Source: Paracyclopina nana (Eukaryota; Arthropoda; Copepoda; Cyclopoida; Cyclopettidae). Taken from it: 64,000 nt of DNA. Where the stretch lies: assembly GCA_019096065.1 (NCBI GenBank), contig JAGUCH010000007.1:4238501-4302500 (forward strand), in the 5' to 3' direction. Of this stretch, positions 49,436-59,243 are shown piece by piece. Made by a program: the position numbers and the translations under genes. How positions within the stretch are numbered: position 1 is the first letter of the stretch; the number at the start of each line of letters is the position of its first letter. Under the pieces are notes generated by a model. The model made no database searches and was not told the DNA's origin. It was given only the letters and a program-made list of their open reading frames with translations.

Positions 49436-50198
49436 ATGGTGGAAGCAGCCGGTCCTGGATTTGTTGGAATTCGCTTTTGCGAGGTAAACTTCATCTCATT
49501 AGTATCAACAATTCTTAAAAGCAGTCCAAGCCATTCATTTCAAAAAATTTCAAAAATTCATTATGTATCAACTTTGTTGGAAAATGGCTTAAATTGTGTT
49601 GATTTTCAGGAGTGTAATAATATGTTGTACCCAAGAGAAGATAAAGCCAACAAAGTATTGCTCTATGCTTGCCGAAATTGTGACTACAAGCAAATTGCCG
49701 ACAACAATTGCATCTACGTGAACAAAATCATGCACGAAGTGGACGAGTTGACCAACATCAATCCCGACGTGATTGGAGACCCAACTTTGCCCCGTTCTGA
49801 GGACCATCCATGTCCGAAATGCAAACACCGCGAAGCCGTTTTCTTCCAGGTAACTTTTTTATTTTCCTTCATTGCCCCTTTTTTTCTCATCACTTTGGAA
49901 CCTTTTAAAGGCACAAACTACAAAAGCAGAGCACAGCATGAAGCTGTACTATGTTTGCACTCGGGCAGACTGTTCGCACAAGTGGACAGAAATATGAAAG
50001 TAAAACTGTGTGCTGCATTATAACCCGATTGCCTCAATCATTAACGCTAATGCTTTCTTTTGCGCAACAATCTAATTATTATTCCCAATTGTTATGTTTT
50101 AGGCTGAATCACGAAGAGCAGAGGATGACATGAGGTTATATTACGTTTGCACCAATGTACACTGTTGCCACAGATGGGCTGACAAGTCTGGCAAATAA
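49436..50198 (+). CDS. POLR2I: RNA polymerase II subunit RPB9, with two alternative last exons
   Basis: RPB9 sits on the jaw of Pol II and helps with fidelity, TFIIS-stimulated cleavage and start-site choice. Exons: 49436-49483 ([16 protein letters not shown]), 49610-49849 ([10 protein letters not shown] ... CRNCDYKQ ... [15 protein letters not shown]), then either 49911-49997 or 50103-50198. Both last exons begin in phase 0 after a proper acceptor, and both encode the missing half of the second zinc ribbon. 3a has [19 protein letters not shown] and stop. 3b has [19 protein letters not shown], then RWADKSGK and stop. Each supplies the Cys pair C-x4-C that completes the ribbon. 3b keeps the RAED block of the human protein; 3a has KAEH. 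Isoforms are 124 and 127 residues. The 3b stop overlaps an AATAAA (50197-50202). Confidence 0.95.
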
Positions 50199-50202
50199 TA
50201 AA
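50197..50202 (+). terminator. Poly(A) signal overlapping the POLR2I stop codon
   Basis: AATAAA starts at the second base of the TAA stop (50196-50198). Cleavage 10-30 nt downstream would fall inside the last coding exon of MCCC2 on the other strand. MBTPS1 has the same TAATAAA arrangement at 63453-63459. Confidence 0.6.
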
Positions 50203-50204
50203 GC

Positions 50205-52125
50205 CTACATACGAAACACACCGAATCTTGTTCTGGGTATAGGAGCATTTAGTGTCGCATTGAAGCTCAGTCCAAGAATGTCACGAGTTTGCTTGGGGTC
50301 AATCACACCATCATCCCAAAGCCTGGAGAAAAAGTCAAAGTAGCTTTCTGCCGCTAAATTACTAATAACGCATGAGTACCTTGCGCTGGAAAAGTAGGGG
50401 CTCCCCTCGGCCTCAAACCTCTGGATTATGGGCTCTTTTAGGGCAGCCTCTTCCTCCTGTGTCCAAGTCTTGCCTTCTCTGCGTCTCTGTTCTTGAGTAA
50501 TGGTGGCCAAAACGCCCGCGGCTTGCTCTCCGCCCATGACTGAAATCCTTGCATTGGGCCACATGTACAAGAATCTTGGTCCATAAGCTCTGCCGCACAT
50601 TCCGTAATTGCCTGCTCCATAAGAGCCACCGACAATAAGCGTAATTTTGGGCACTTGAGCACAAGCCACAGCTGTCACGAGCTTAGCTCCGTGCTTGGCA
50701 ATTCCGCCTGCTTCAGCATCTTTGCCAACCATAAATCCGGTAATGTTCTGCAGGAATAATAGGGGGATTTTGCGTTGGCAGCAAAGCTCCACGAAATGAG
50801 TTCCTTTCATGGCTGATTCGGCGAAAAGCACACCATTGTTGCCAACAATGCCGATGGGGATGCCGTGTAAGCGGGCGAAACCGGTGACTAAAGTGTCTCC
50901 ATATTTGGCTTTGAATTCGTCAAATTTCGACCCGTCCACAATTCTGGCAATCACCTCGCGAATGTCAAAGGTCTTTTTCAGGTCTTCTCCAACAATGCCA
51001 TACAAATCATCTGAGGAGTACACTGGTTCTTCTGGCTCTTCCAGAGTAACATCTGGCCTCTATAATTAAATATGCTCAAAATTCACTGCCTCATATTGAA
51101 AAAATTATAGTATACCTTTGTGTAGTTGAGGTTGCCAATGATGCGTCGGGCCAAATGTAAGGCATGCTCGTCGTCATGCGCATAATGATCCGTTACTCCG
51201 GATTTGCTGCAATGCAAATCAGCCCCACCCAACTCCTCAGCAGAGATTTCTTCACCAGTTGCTGCTTTCACCAAGGGAGGACCTCCGAGGAAAATAGTGC
51301 CTTGCTTCTTTACGATAATGCTCTCATCAGCCATGGCTGGAACGTAGGCACCGCCCGCGGTGCAAGATCCCATGACAACGGCAACCTGAGCAATTCCCTT
51401 GGCGGACATCGTGGCTTGGTTGTAGAAAATTCTCCCGAAATGGTCGCGATCTGGGAAAACCTCAGATTGCCTTGGGAGGTTTGCTCCGCCCGAATCAACA
51501 AGATAAATGCAGGGTAAATTGTTCTCCCGAGCGATTTCTTGCGCCCTCAGATGCTTTTTCACCGTGATTGGATAGTACGAGCCACCTTTTACTGTAGCAT
51601 CATTTGCCACCACCATGCAATCTCGACTGCAATGGAAGAGCTTAAATTAATCATTTTTAGTGCGGGTAGATTTTAGAAATTACCCCCGGACTTTTCCAAT
51701 GCCAGTGACAATTCCACCTGCTGGCACATTTTCGTCTCCGTATAGCTTGAAAGCTGCCAATTGAGATAATTCCAGGAATGACGATCCAGGATCAAGCAAC
51801 TTTTGTATCCTCTCTCGGACAAAGAGCTTTCCTGCATAAATTCATAATGGATGACTCACACTGAGATGTACAATTAATTTACCTCTGGAAGTATGGCGGA
51901 TCACTGACTTTTCGCCACCTCCGTGGGCAATGGCATCAGTACGAGACTTGAGTTTCTCCACCAATTTAGTCATTCGCAGTTCATTGTCCTGTGAACAGTA
52001 AAGTGAAATCAGAATACGCCCTCGCAATTTGCATAAATTATGAATAGAGAAAATTGTTCAGTCTTTGCCAGACTGACATGCTGAAGCATGCTTGCCTTTT
52101 CAAAATCAGCCCTATTTTTAACCAT
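50205..52125 (-). CDS. MCCC2: Methylcrotonoyl-CoA carboxylase beta subunit
   Basis: The carboxyltransferase subunit of mitochondrial 3-methylcrotonyl-CoA carboxylase, which acts in leucine breakdown. Exons: 52078-52125 (5' end uncertain), 51883-51988, 51684-51831, 51626-51116, 51059-50380 and 50322-50205; phases close. Very close family blocks include [95 protein letters not shown] and the end FGVFRM. The visible ORF is 536 residues against 563 in human, so a presequence of about 20-30 residues is missing. The first in-frame ATG is 52125 ([16 protein letters not shown]), and the frame stays open upstream to about 52219 without an ATG, so another exon may exist. This first exon lies antisense to the GH27 signal peptide. 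The stop is 6 bp from that of POLR2I. Confidence 0.92.
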
Positions 52126-53512
52126 TTTTATGAAAGCCTGTTTTTGTGCCAATGATGGTTTACATGAAACTCCCCCAATGGGTTGGAGTAGTTGGAATAC
52201 TTTTAGTGACAAAGTTAACCAAGAAAAAATTGTTGCAACCGTTCACGCCTTAAAAAGACTCAATTTGGACACGTTTGGATACATCTACTTGACCGTGGAT
52301 GATTTGTGGAATCTCAAGGAGAGAGATCCAATTAGTAAGAAAATGCAGGTGAACCCTGAAAGGTTTCCAAGTGGCATGAAATATTTGAGCAATGTCATTC
52401 ACGAAGCTGGACTCAAATTTGGCATTTACTCGGATGCAGGAGAAAAAACATGCGCTGGCATGGCTGGCTCTTTGGGGCATGAAGCCCAGGATTTGGACCA
52501 GTTCATAGATTGGGAAATTGACTACTTGAAATATGACAACTGCTTTCCAAGTGCAAAAGAGGTGCACACAATGGACAAACTTAATAGCCTACTGCATATT
52601 CCCAGCCTTTATCAATTTCCCAGTGAGCAGACCAGATTTGATCCCATGGGAGAAGCTTTGATGAAAGCTAAATCCAGGCGAAATATCACTTTCGAATTAT
52701 GCCTCTATGGTTGGGGAAATGTGGAAGAGTGGGCACCAAAATATGGCCATTTATGGAGGACATCAGGAGACATAAGGTAAAAATATTCAAATCATCTCAG
52801 ACATAGAAATCAAAAATCAAAAGTTCTTTTAAAGTGATCATTGGACAAGTGTGTTGGTCAATATTGACAGGAATGACGAGCTGAGATTTGTGGCTAACCA
52901 AGGTCCTAAAATTGGTTGGAGCTATCCTGATGCCCTTTTCATTGGCAAGGGAGGCATGACTAACACAGAATACAGGACAATGTTTGCCTTATGGTGCGCT
53001 GTCAAATCACCCTTAATGCTTGGTAGTGATCTTAGGCAAATGACCACATCAGACATGGCTTACAAGGTAAATAGCAAAGCTTACATTTAAATGACAACCG
53101 TATTTTTACATCTCTTCTGACAGATAATCACCAACCAAGAGTTGTTAGCAGTGAATCAAGATAAACTAGGTGTCCAGGCAAGCTGCAAGAAAAACTGCTG
53201 CTCCCATGGCAAATTTGGGGGATGTACCCTGCAATAACCTGTCCTGGCTTCCAAAGCTCGTGGCAAGCTTGGTCAGGACCATTGGTGAATGACAGCTTTG
53301 TTGTCATAGTCATAAATCGCTATAATCACAATACAACCATTGACTTGGACTGGCAGCAAGATGCCAAAATACCAGAGGGAACTTTTTCAATCAGGGACTT
53401 GTGGAGTCATCAAGATTTGGCAGTTGTGGACACAAAACTGCAACCAGTCTGGACTGGACAGCTCGACTTACATGACAATTGGGCTTTTAAATTGACTCCG
53501 TACTCACCCTAA
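52088..53512 (+). CDS. Secreted/lysosomal GH27 alpha-galactosidase (one apparent frame break)
   Basis: A glycoside hydrolase family 27 enzyme that removes terminal alpha-galactose or N-acetylgalactosamine. Exons: 52088-52776, 52835-53066 and 53124-53512. A signal peptide ([13 protein letters not shown]) is followed by the GH27 start GLHETPPMGWSSWNTF. The nucleophile Asp is in IDYLKYDNCF, and TSGDIR holds the expected acid/base region. PDALFIGKGGMTNTEY and SPLMLGSDLRQM are closer to the fungal/plant-type branch than to vertebrate GLA/NAGA. In exon 3 the frame runs VNQDKLG, then CCSHGKFGG, and stops. The downstream frame, which continues to QAWSGPLVND and INRYN as the family requires, is offset by one base. 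The offset falls at the G run 53217-53221, where one more G would restore it. Alternatively an intron (donor GTGTCC at 53171) removes the segment. Confidence 0.88.
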
Positions 53513-53926
53513 AATTGTCAGCATTTTTGTCAGGTTCTGAGCCGATGACACATCCAAGGTTGTCAGTGAAGTAACCACGTGACAAGGCTCTGGTTGTCAA
53601 GAGGCACCTTGACGCACCAATTTTGATCATTCTTGAAAAATTTAACAGCAGCTCAGATATGAAGTCTCTTGTTTATTTTTGTACTCACAGCGTGGCCAGA
53701 TTAAGCTTCAACGTTTTAACGAAAACAGCCTTTTCCAATTTCCGCACTATCATGAGCTTCTCTAAAGCAAGATCGACTTAACTAGAAAAATATTCCGACA
53801 ATAAATAAAACCACGCATATTGTATGAATTATTTCGTTTTGTTTTTCGTGCTTAATGCCCCTTTTTAAATAAAAATGTTAAAATCATTGATAAAAGAAAG
53901 ATAATTTTTTGATAGAAAAGTATATT

Positions 53927-55796
53927 TCAGCAATTTAGCTCCAACATATTTTTGCAAAAACTTAGCGTATTTGGAGGCAAGCTGGCATCTTCCAGAATAC
54001 CAAGTAATTTCTTTTTCTCCATAACTTCGGGGAAAAGGACCAATGACCTCCAGGCAAGCTCATAGAGATGTGGAGATTTGGGGTTCACTTTCATATCTAA
54101 AAATACTGTCATTAAGACACGTGATAAAATGCTAGAAATTATAATGAAGCTTACCAATAGTCTGGATATTTTTGAAGGAATCAAAAGAGCCACATCACGA
54201 CGCTTATAAAGGCATCCCACAGCTTCCAAATGATGCAAGCCAGCTTTTCCAGAAATAATAATGCTGGCAAGACCTTTCACCCATTTTTCGACACTATGAC
54301 TCCTTAGTTTTTCTGAGATGCTTAATTGCAGCAAAGCTTGAGTGACCTTTTCATTATAATTGAATTTTTCAGTAAGTCTCTGCACAATTTTGTCAAGATT
54401 GGTCAAATCAAAAGATTTGAGCATTTCTTCATTGCGCGCCATCATTTTGATAACCACAGACACTTTGCCAGCTTCCAGGGTATTCTTGGGATCAAAATCT
54501 AGAAATGTTAGAAAATTGGATTGAGACAGAAACGGATCGTCAGAATATTAAACTTACTGCTCAAGTAAGACAGTAGCCTTTCCATGTCTTCTCTGCTGCT
54601 GTCATTGAGGTTGGATTGCAAAACCAAATATTGCAGATGTCAAGGTTCAATTCTCGAGCGTTAACGCTTTGACTTGCTTGTGATGATGCCTGCTTTTGTC
54701 TCCTATCCATGGGTGCTTGTGAGACCTCATAGGGAAAGTTTTTCACTACCTGCTTTAGTAACTTGTCATTACTGTTTTCAGTGACCAATAAAAGTTTCAC
54801 TATGACAGTCAGAGTTGGCAAGATGGCTGAGCTCACCAGGCCCGACGAGGCCCGATTTGCTTGCTTTTCCACTGACATTGACACAGCTTCGCACCACGTA
54901 TCAAGCAAAATGCTCAGTAAGCCCACTTTGAAGTTGCTCAAAGAAAAGCCATTTTCAAGCTCTTTTTCTAGATGAAAATCGACCATTTGTGACATCTTGG
55001 ATGGAGATCATTTCAACATCTTCATCAAATGGAATAGGATGGTAAAATGATGAAAAGTTGGTTCTTGGCACCTCATTTTTGTCTTTTTGTCCGTTTCAAA
55101 GACAAGTGTCAATATCATGAGCACCCTTTGTAAGACATCAGTTCTCCATTGCAAAGCTGATATTTTGCCACTCACATTCTTGCTCAGTGCACGGCTCTCC
55201 TTTGATTTGAGGGACACTTGATCCAGGCAATTGGGCAGAAGTTGCTGATGTCCTTCAACAGCAACATTGGGAGCAGCTTCAACTATGGAATCTAGAAGCT
55301 TCAAAGAGTCCAATTGAATGTCTGAATCGATGTGACTGAGGCCACAGCATAAATGAGCACTGATAACGTTTATCAAAGAGCTGATTTGGTTGGCTGTCAC
55401 CCGATTGACGATGAGGCTAATGACACTTCTTGCATTCGATCTAATCTTCGATTCGAAATGGACAGTCAAAGGGAAAATTGTGGTGATCAATTTGCTGAGA
55501 TGTTCAGAGCAGATTTCAGGGTGAGCCTTGACAAGCTCTTCAATGCCTTCCAATCCTTCAACTTTGATTGAAGTTCCATTATTGGACAATTTGGATATCA
55601 AATCCTTGATTCCAATTTTCTTACGAGTCAGCCGATCATCAGAGCCATCTCCACTTTTGAGCTGATTCAAAACTTGGATCTTTTTAGCTGCAATCGTTGT
55701 GTTCGTCTCATTCAAACCATTTGGCATCTTTCTGGATTTCCTCTGTTCGGTTTTGGACTTTTCTGCCTTCTTCCGCTTCTTTCCACTTTTTGCCAT
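53927..55796 (-). CDS. TEX10: TEX10/IPI1-like pre-60S ribosome biogenesis protein
   Basis: A nuclear helical-repeat protein of the Rix1/PELP1-TEX10-WDR18 complex, needed for ITS2 processing of the 60S subunit. The N-terminus is Lys-rich (KKRKKAEKSK), then KIGIKDLISKLSNNGTSIKV and AHPEICSEHLSKLI, then SNARSVISLIVNRVTANQIS, which parallel human TEX10 (NIKDLLSQM, VRLAAVQLL). Exon 1 starts at 55796. Exon 2 (up to 54995) and exon 3 (53927-54501, acceptor TTTCTAG) give the rest, roughly 590 residues against 929 in human. The exon 1-2 junction near 54996-55070 is unclear; no consensus donor has a matching phase. Between about 54620 and 54645 the frame changes: ARELNLD is read in one frame and YLVLQSNLNDSSREDMERL, which feeds exon 3 in phase, in another. 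One base is apparently missing. It lies six bases downstream of DPH3. Confidence 0.75.
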
Positions 55797-55802
55797 TTTC
55801 GC

Positions 55803-56063
55803 TTAGTTCTCAATGGCGGCCTTGCTCAATGATTTGGACAGATCTTGGACCTCGTCTTCTTGGAAATCGTCCGGATCATAAATTACTTTTACTATCAGTG
55901 AACACGAGGGACAAGTGGCGATTTCCAAGCCCCAACTCAGCTCTTGTTTTGTGATCGCGAAACGATCACCACATGGACAAGGGTAGTAGTAAGTTTCGTC
56001 TTCTTCGTCGTATTCGAAGTCTTCAATTTCAATTTCGTCGTGATATGCCTCTTTCTTACCCAT
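55803..56063 (-). CDS. DPH3: DPH3/KTI11, CSL-type zinc finger protein
   Basis: An 86-residue single-exon protein. DPH3 is the electron donor for the DPH1-DPH2 radical enzyme in diphthamide synthesis and is needed for Elongator-dependent tRNA modification. The zinc site is CPCGD ... [13 protein letters not shown], the CSL signature, preceded by [20 protein letters not shown]. It matches animal DPH3 over nearly the whole length, with a short acidic and Ser/Lys tail. The TAA stop is followed after only six bases (GCGAAA) by the TEX10 ATG, so DPH3 is probably the first cistron of a shared transcript. Pelle is divergent, 377 bp upstream. Confidence 0.96.
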   Translation of the reverse strand: MGKKEAYHDEIEIEDFEYDEEDETYYYPCPCGDRFAITKQELSWGLEIATCPSCSLIVKVIYDPDDFQEDEVQDLSKSLSKAAIEN

Positions 56064-56112
56064 TATTCATTTCACGATTACTTTTTCCACGTGTGTTTAC
56101 AAAATAGTTAGG

Positions 56113-56397
56113 ATGTTCAGTATTACACAACATGCCTTGACGAGTTGTTTGAAAACTCCCGCTAAAATTGATCAAAAAGCCAAATTATTGAGTTTTTTGT
56201 TCAAAAACGCGTTAAACTGCAGCGCTGTTAACTGCTCGGTTTTTAATGGGACTTTACGGCAAAAAAGATCAAGCTTACTCTATACGATTCTATTTTGCGT
56301 AATGCGCGAGCAGGGATTTGTCAAAAAGTGGATTTTCCCCAAGATCATAACATTGACAGTATCAGGATTAATTGCGGGGAATCCCATTTTAAATTAG
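56113..56397 (+). CDS. Possible 94-codon upstream ORF in the Pelle leader
   Basis: An ATG-started ORF lies between the DPH3 start and the Pelle ATG and ends 43 bp before Pelle. It is Ser/Cys/Leu-rich with a hydrophobic C-terminal third (IITLTVSGLIAGN) and no recognised domain. Given the dicistronic pairs nearby it could be a short first cistron, but a chance ORF in a leader or promoter is at least as likely. Confidence 0.2.
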   Translation: MFSITQHALTSCLKTPAKIDQKAKLLSFLFKNALNCSAVNCSVFNGTLRQKRSSLLYTILFCVMREQGFVKKWIFPKIITLTVSGLIAGNPILN

Positions 56398-56440
56398 TAT
56401 TGTTGAATACTTGAATATTCCAAATTAAACACAAGTCAAA

Positions 56441-58485
56441 ATGTACATTTACCAAATGCCATTTCGGCCAAGGCAAGATTTGGTCAACATTTTGAATTCT
56501 GGAGATGGATGGCGGAATCTTGGAGGAAGTTGTCTCGGTTATTCCGTAGTTGAGCTGGACAACTTTGCACTATGGGCATGCCGACCTGGAGGATCGCCCG
56601 CAGACGCCATGTTGTCACACTGGGGCACAAGAAATCACACTGTCCTGGAACTGTTCAAACATCTAAGAAGCATGGGACATTTGCAAGGCATGGAGGCATT
56701 GAAGTCCCTCGTACCTGAAAAGTATCATGCTGACATCAGGCCAAGAAAATCCAGTGCAACATTGACAACGACAAGTGTGCAAAATGCTCCAATTGTATCC
56801 CCACCTCCACCGCCTCCAATTCAGTATGCTCAAGCTCAGAGATTGGTCCAGGATAACCTGGACATTAACAGCCCCAAAAAGAGTTATGGCATGAAAAAAT
56901 TTCAGTGCGAGGTTGATGATTTTGACGAGTCTTCTACCGTTTCTCATAATGGTGTCGTCAAAGCTGTCAACAAGCCCAAGTCATCCGCCATTGACATTAT
57001 ACAGTCTGCCACTAGCAATCATGCCAAGGGCAGCGAAGGCACTTCCTGCTCCAAACTCAAGCAAAGGACTCCGTCTGGCATTCCCAAGCCAGACTCTGAA
57101 ATCTTCCTGAATAATGTACCATTAGACGAGTTGAAAGAGGCTTGCGGTGGATTCTCCATGAAGAATTTGATAGGGAAAGGTGGCTTTGGCGAAGTGTACA
57201 GGGGACGAAGGCATAACCAGGATGTGGCTGTAAAAAGGATCCGTGGTGACAAGAGAGTGGTGAATGATCCCAATTATCATCGTTACGTCAATCAGTTCAT
57301 TGTGGAGTTGCAAGCCATGCACAGCTTTCCAGCCGACAACATTCTACAATTACTTGCATTTAGCTACATAGAAGACTTGTCCCAAGATCCTTGCCTGGTT
57401 TATCAGTACATGCCTAATGGATCTGTTGCTGACAGGCTGAAATGCCGTGAAGGAACACCACCATTAACATGGTATGTACCTATTTTTCTAATATTTCTAG
57501 AAATGATAATAAGTTTGCCTGTTTGAAGGGATCAAAGAGTGAATATTGCAACTGGAACTGCAAAAGGACTCTGTCACCTGCATGCCAACAATATCATTCA
57601 TGGTGACATCAAAAGTGGAAACATTTTGCTTGATCGACACTTTGAGCCCAAAATCGGAGATTTCGGCCTGGCTAGAGGTGGCTCAGATAGTCCTGATTAC
57701 TCGTGTGTCACTGTCAGCACCATACTTGGAACTGCATGGTATCTTCCAGATGATTACAAGCGAAATCATCAATTGCACTGGTCCATTGATACATTTTGCT
57801 ATGGCATTTTCCTATTTGAGCTCATTACTGGGCATGGCCCATCGTGGTTCCCTCCCAATAGCGATAATCTACCATTGAGGGACATAATGCTCACTGTTGA
57901 TAATCCTCAGCAGTGGGTCGACCCAAAGGTAGAGTACTCTCATTGGTAAGCTAATTTAACGTAATATACTGTAAGAGCACAAATAACTAAAAAAAACCCC
58001 ATGAATTTAGGTCCAAATTGCTGTTCTTCTTTGGAAGAGATTGTGCACAGGAAAGGAGAGCTAAAAGGCCAGATATGGACAGGGTCTTCAAGGCCTTGGA
58101 GTCTACTTCCCAGTTGCCTGAGCCGATGGTGCTCCAAATGTTTTATGACAAAAAAGCTGAGGGCTCCACTACAAATGGAACTACACCTCAAAAGGGCGAA
58201 AAAGGCAACGTCAATGGAGCTGTTGCTTTAAATGGTGCTTGTGTTGTTCAAAGCCCAAATAATGGAGATAGTAGTGCTTCCATTCCAGCATTGGAAGAGC
58301 TTATGGTGGAGTCTGCAAATGTCAAATTTGAAGTGGATTATGTTGAAGAAGATGAGGCTACCTCTGACAGCTGTCATAGCTCACAAGAGTCAAGTTATGA
58401 TGTGATATCTAGAACAGTAGAAGAACTTCAGATGTCCAACGTTTCTGATTTTCTCAAGTCTATGAGGATAAGCAAGCCTAAGTAA
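56441..58485 (+). CDS. pll: Pelle/IRAK family serine/threonine kinase
   Basis: The kinase of Toll/IL-1 receptor signalling, recruited through death domains by MyD88 and Tube. The 640-residue protein has exons 56441-57471, 57529-57945 and 58011-58485, with short introns and matching phases. An N-terminal death domain (about 10-105) contains GWRNLGGSCLGYS and WGTRNHTVLELFKHL, close to Pelle. A Ser/Pro-rich ProST-like linker follows. The kinase (from about 236) has GKGGFGEVYRG, VAVKRIRGD, the catalytic HGDIKSGNILLD and IGDFGLARGG. HGDIK, as in Drosophila Pelle rather than the HRDIK of IRAK4, is seen, with Asp present, so it should be active. LGTAWYLPDDYKRN replaces the usual APE-type segment. 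The C-terminal 120 residues are acidic and Ser-rich. Vertebrate-style TRAF6 (PxExx) sites were not assessed. Confidence 0.93.
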
Positions 58486-58819
58486 AACTTCGCTCAGACA
58501 TGCATATACATTCTACGAAGTAATGCCTTACTGATTCTATTTTGAAATACATTTTTTTCGCGTTGACTTCAAGGTAAAACGGAAATGATTCGTGATGCGC
58601 AGTTACATTTTTTTTCTTTTTGAACTATGCACCCAGAAATAACTAGGTTTATGGTTTCACTGTGCATTTATGATTTAGTTCAGATTCTGGTTACTCTGTT
58701 CTCTTGGAATATACAGACTTACGCCATCTATGTTATTTTCGTGAACTAACCGCAAAATCAAAACAAATATTTCTCTTTAAAACTATTTTCCGTCAAACGG
58801 CAACGGGATGGTGTGAGCA
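58486..58819. other. Region between Pelle and ANAPC11-MBTPS1
   Basis: These 334 bp hold the Pelle 3' UTR and the promoter of the ANAPC11-MBTPS1 pair. A T run is at about 58610-58618. No repeat or ORF worth naming. Confidence 0.45.
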
Positions 58820-59239
58820 ATGTCCGACGACGAAAATACGCCTATGCCTGATCGTGTGGGCCAGCAGCCTTCGAGCAGAAGCGAAATTTCGGGCATTGAG
58901 AATCGGGAAAACAGCGAGGCCAGCCAAAAGACTGGAACTGCCGACGAGGAGACCTATGAAAAGTTCGAGTCGAAAACCAAGTTAAAGGTGACAGTGAAAG
59001 GCTGGCACGGTGTGGCTTCCTGGAAATGGATCGCTAACGACGACACCTGCGGTATTTGCCGGGTGCCCTTTGATGGATGCTGCCCTGATTGCAAATTGCC
59101 CGGTGATAATTGCCCGCTTGTGTGGGGAGCATGCACTCACTGTTTTCACATCCATTGCATTATGAAATGGCTGAACGCTCAACAAGCTCAACATCTTTGT
59201 CCTATGTGCAGACAAGATTGGAAGTTTAAGGAGTCATAA
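58820..59239 (+). CDS. ANAPC11: Anaphase-promoting complex subunit 11 (RING-H2) with N-terminal extension
   Basis: The RING-H2 catalytic subunit of the APC/C ubiquitin ligase, which recruits the E2 enzyme. Residues 55-139 match animal APC11 closely: [54 protein letters not shown] and [13 protein letters not shown]. All zinc ligands of the RING-H2 and the extra zinc site are present. The first 54 residues are an acidic, Ser/Glu-rich extension not found in the 84-residue vertebrate protein. There is no Met at the usual start, so the extension is translated unless an unseen exon is used. A single exon. The TAA is followed by GAAG and then the MBTPS1 ATG, a four-base gap on the same strand. Confidence 0.96.
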   Translation: MSDDENTPMPDRVGQQPSSRSEISGIENRENSEASQKTGTADEETYEKFESKTKLKVTVKGWHGVASWKWIANDDTCGICRVPFDGCCPDCKLPGDNCPLVWGACTHCFHIHCIMKWLNAQQAQHLCPMCRQDWKFKES

Positions 59240-59243
59240 GAAG

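Noticed and set aside
54116-54173. 58-bp intron in TEX10 exon 3 (GTAAGC to TTTTTAG)
   Set aside because: Removing it would bring in a stop at once, while the unspliced frame stays open to the end.
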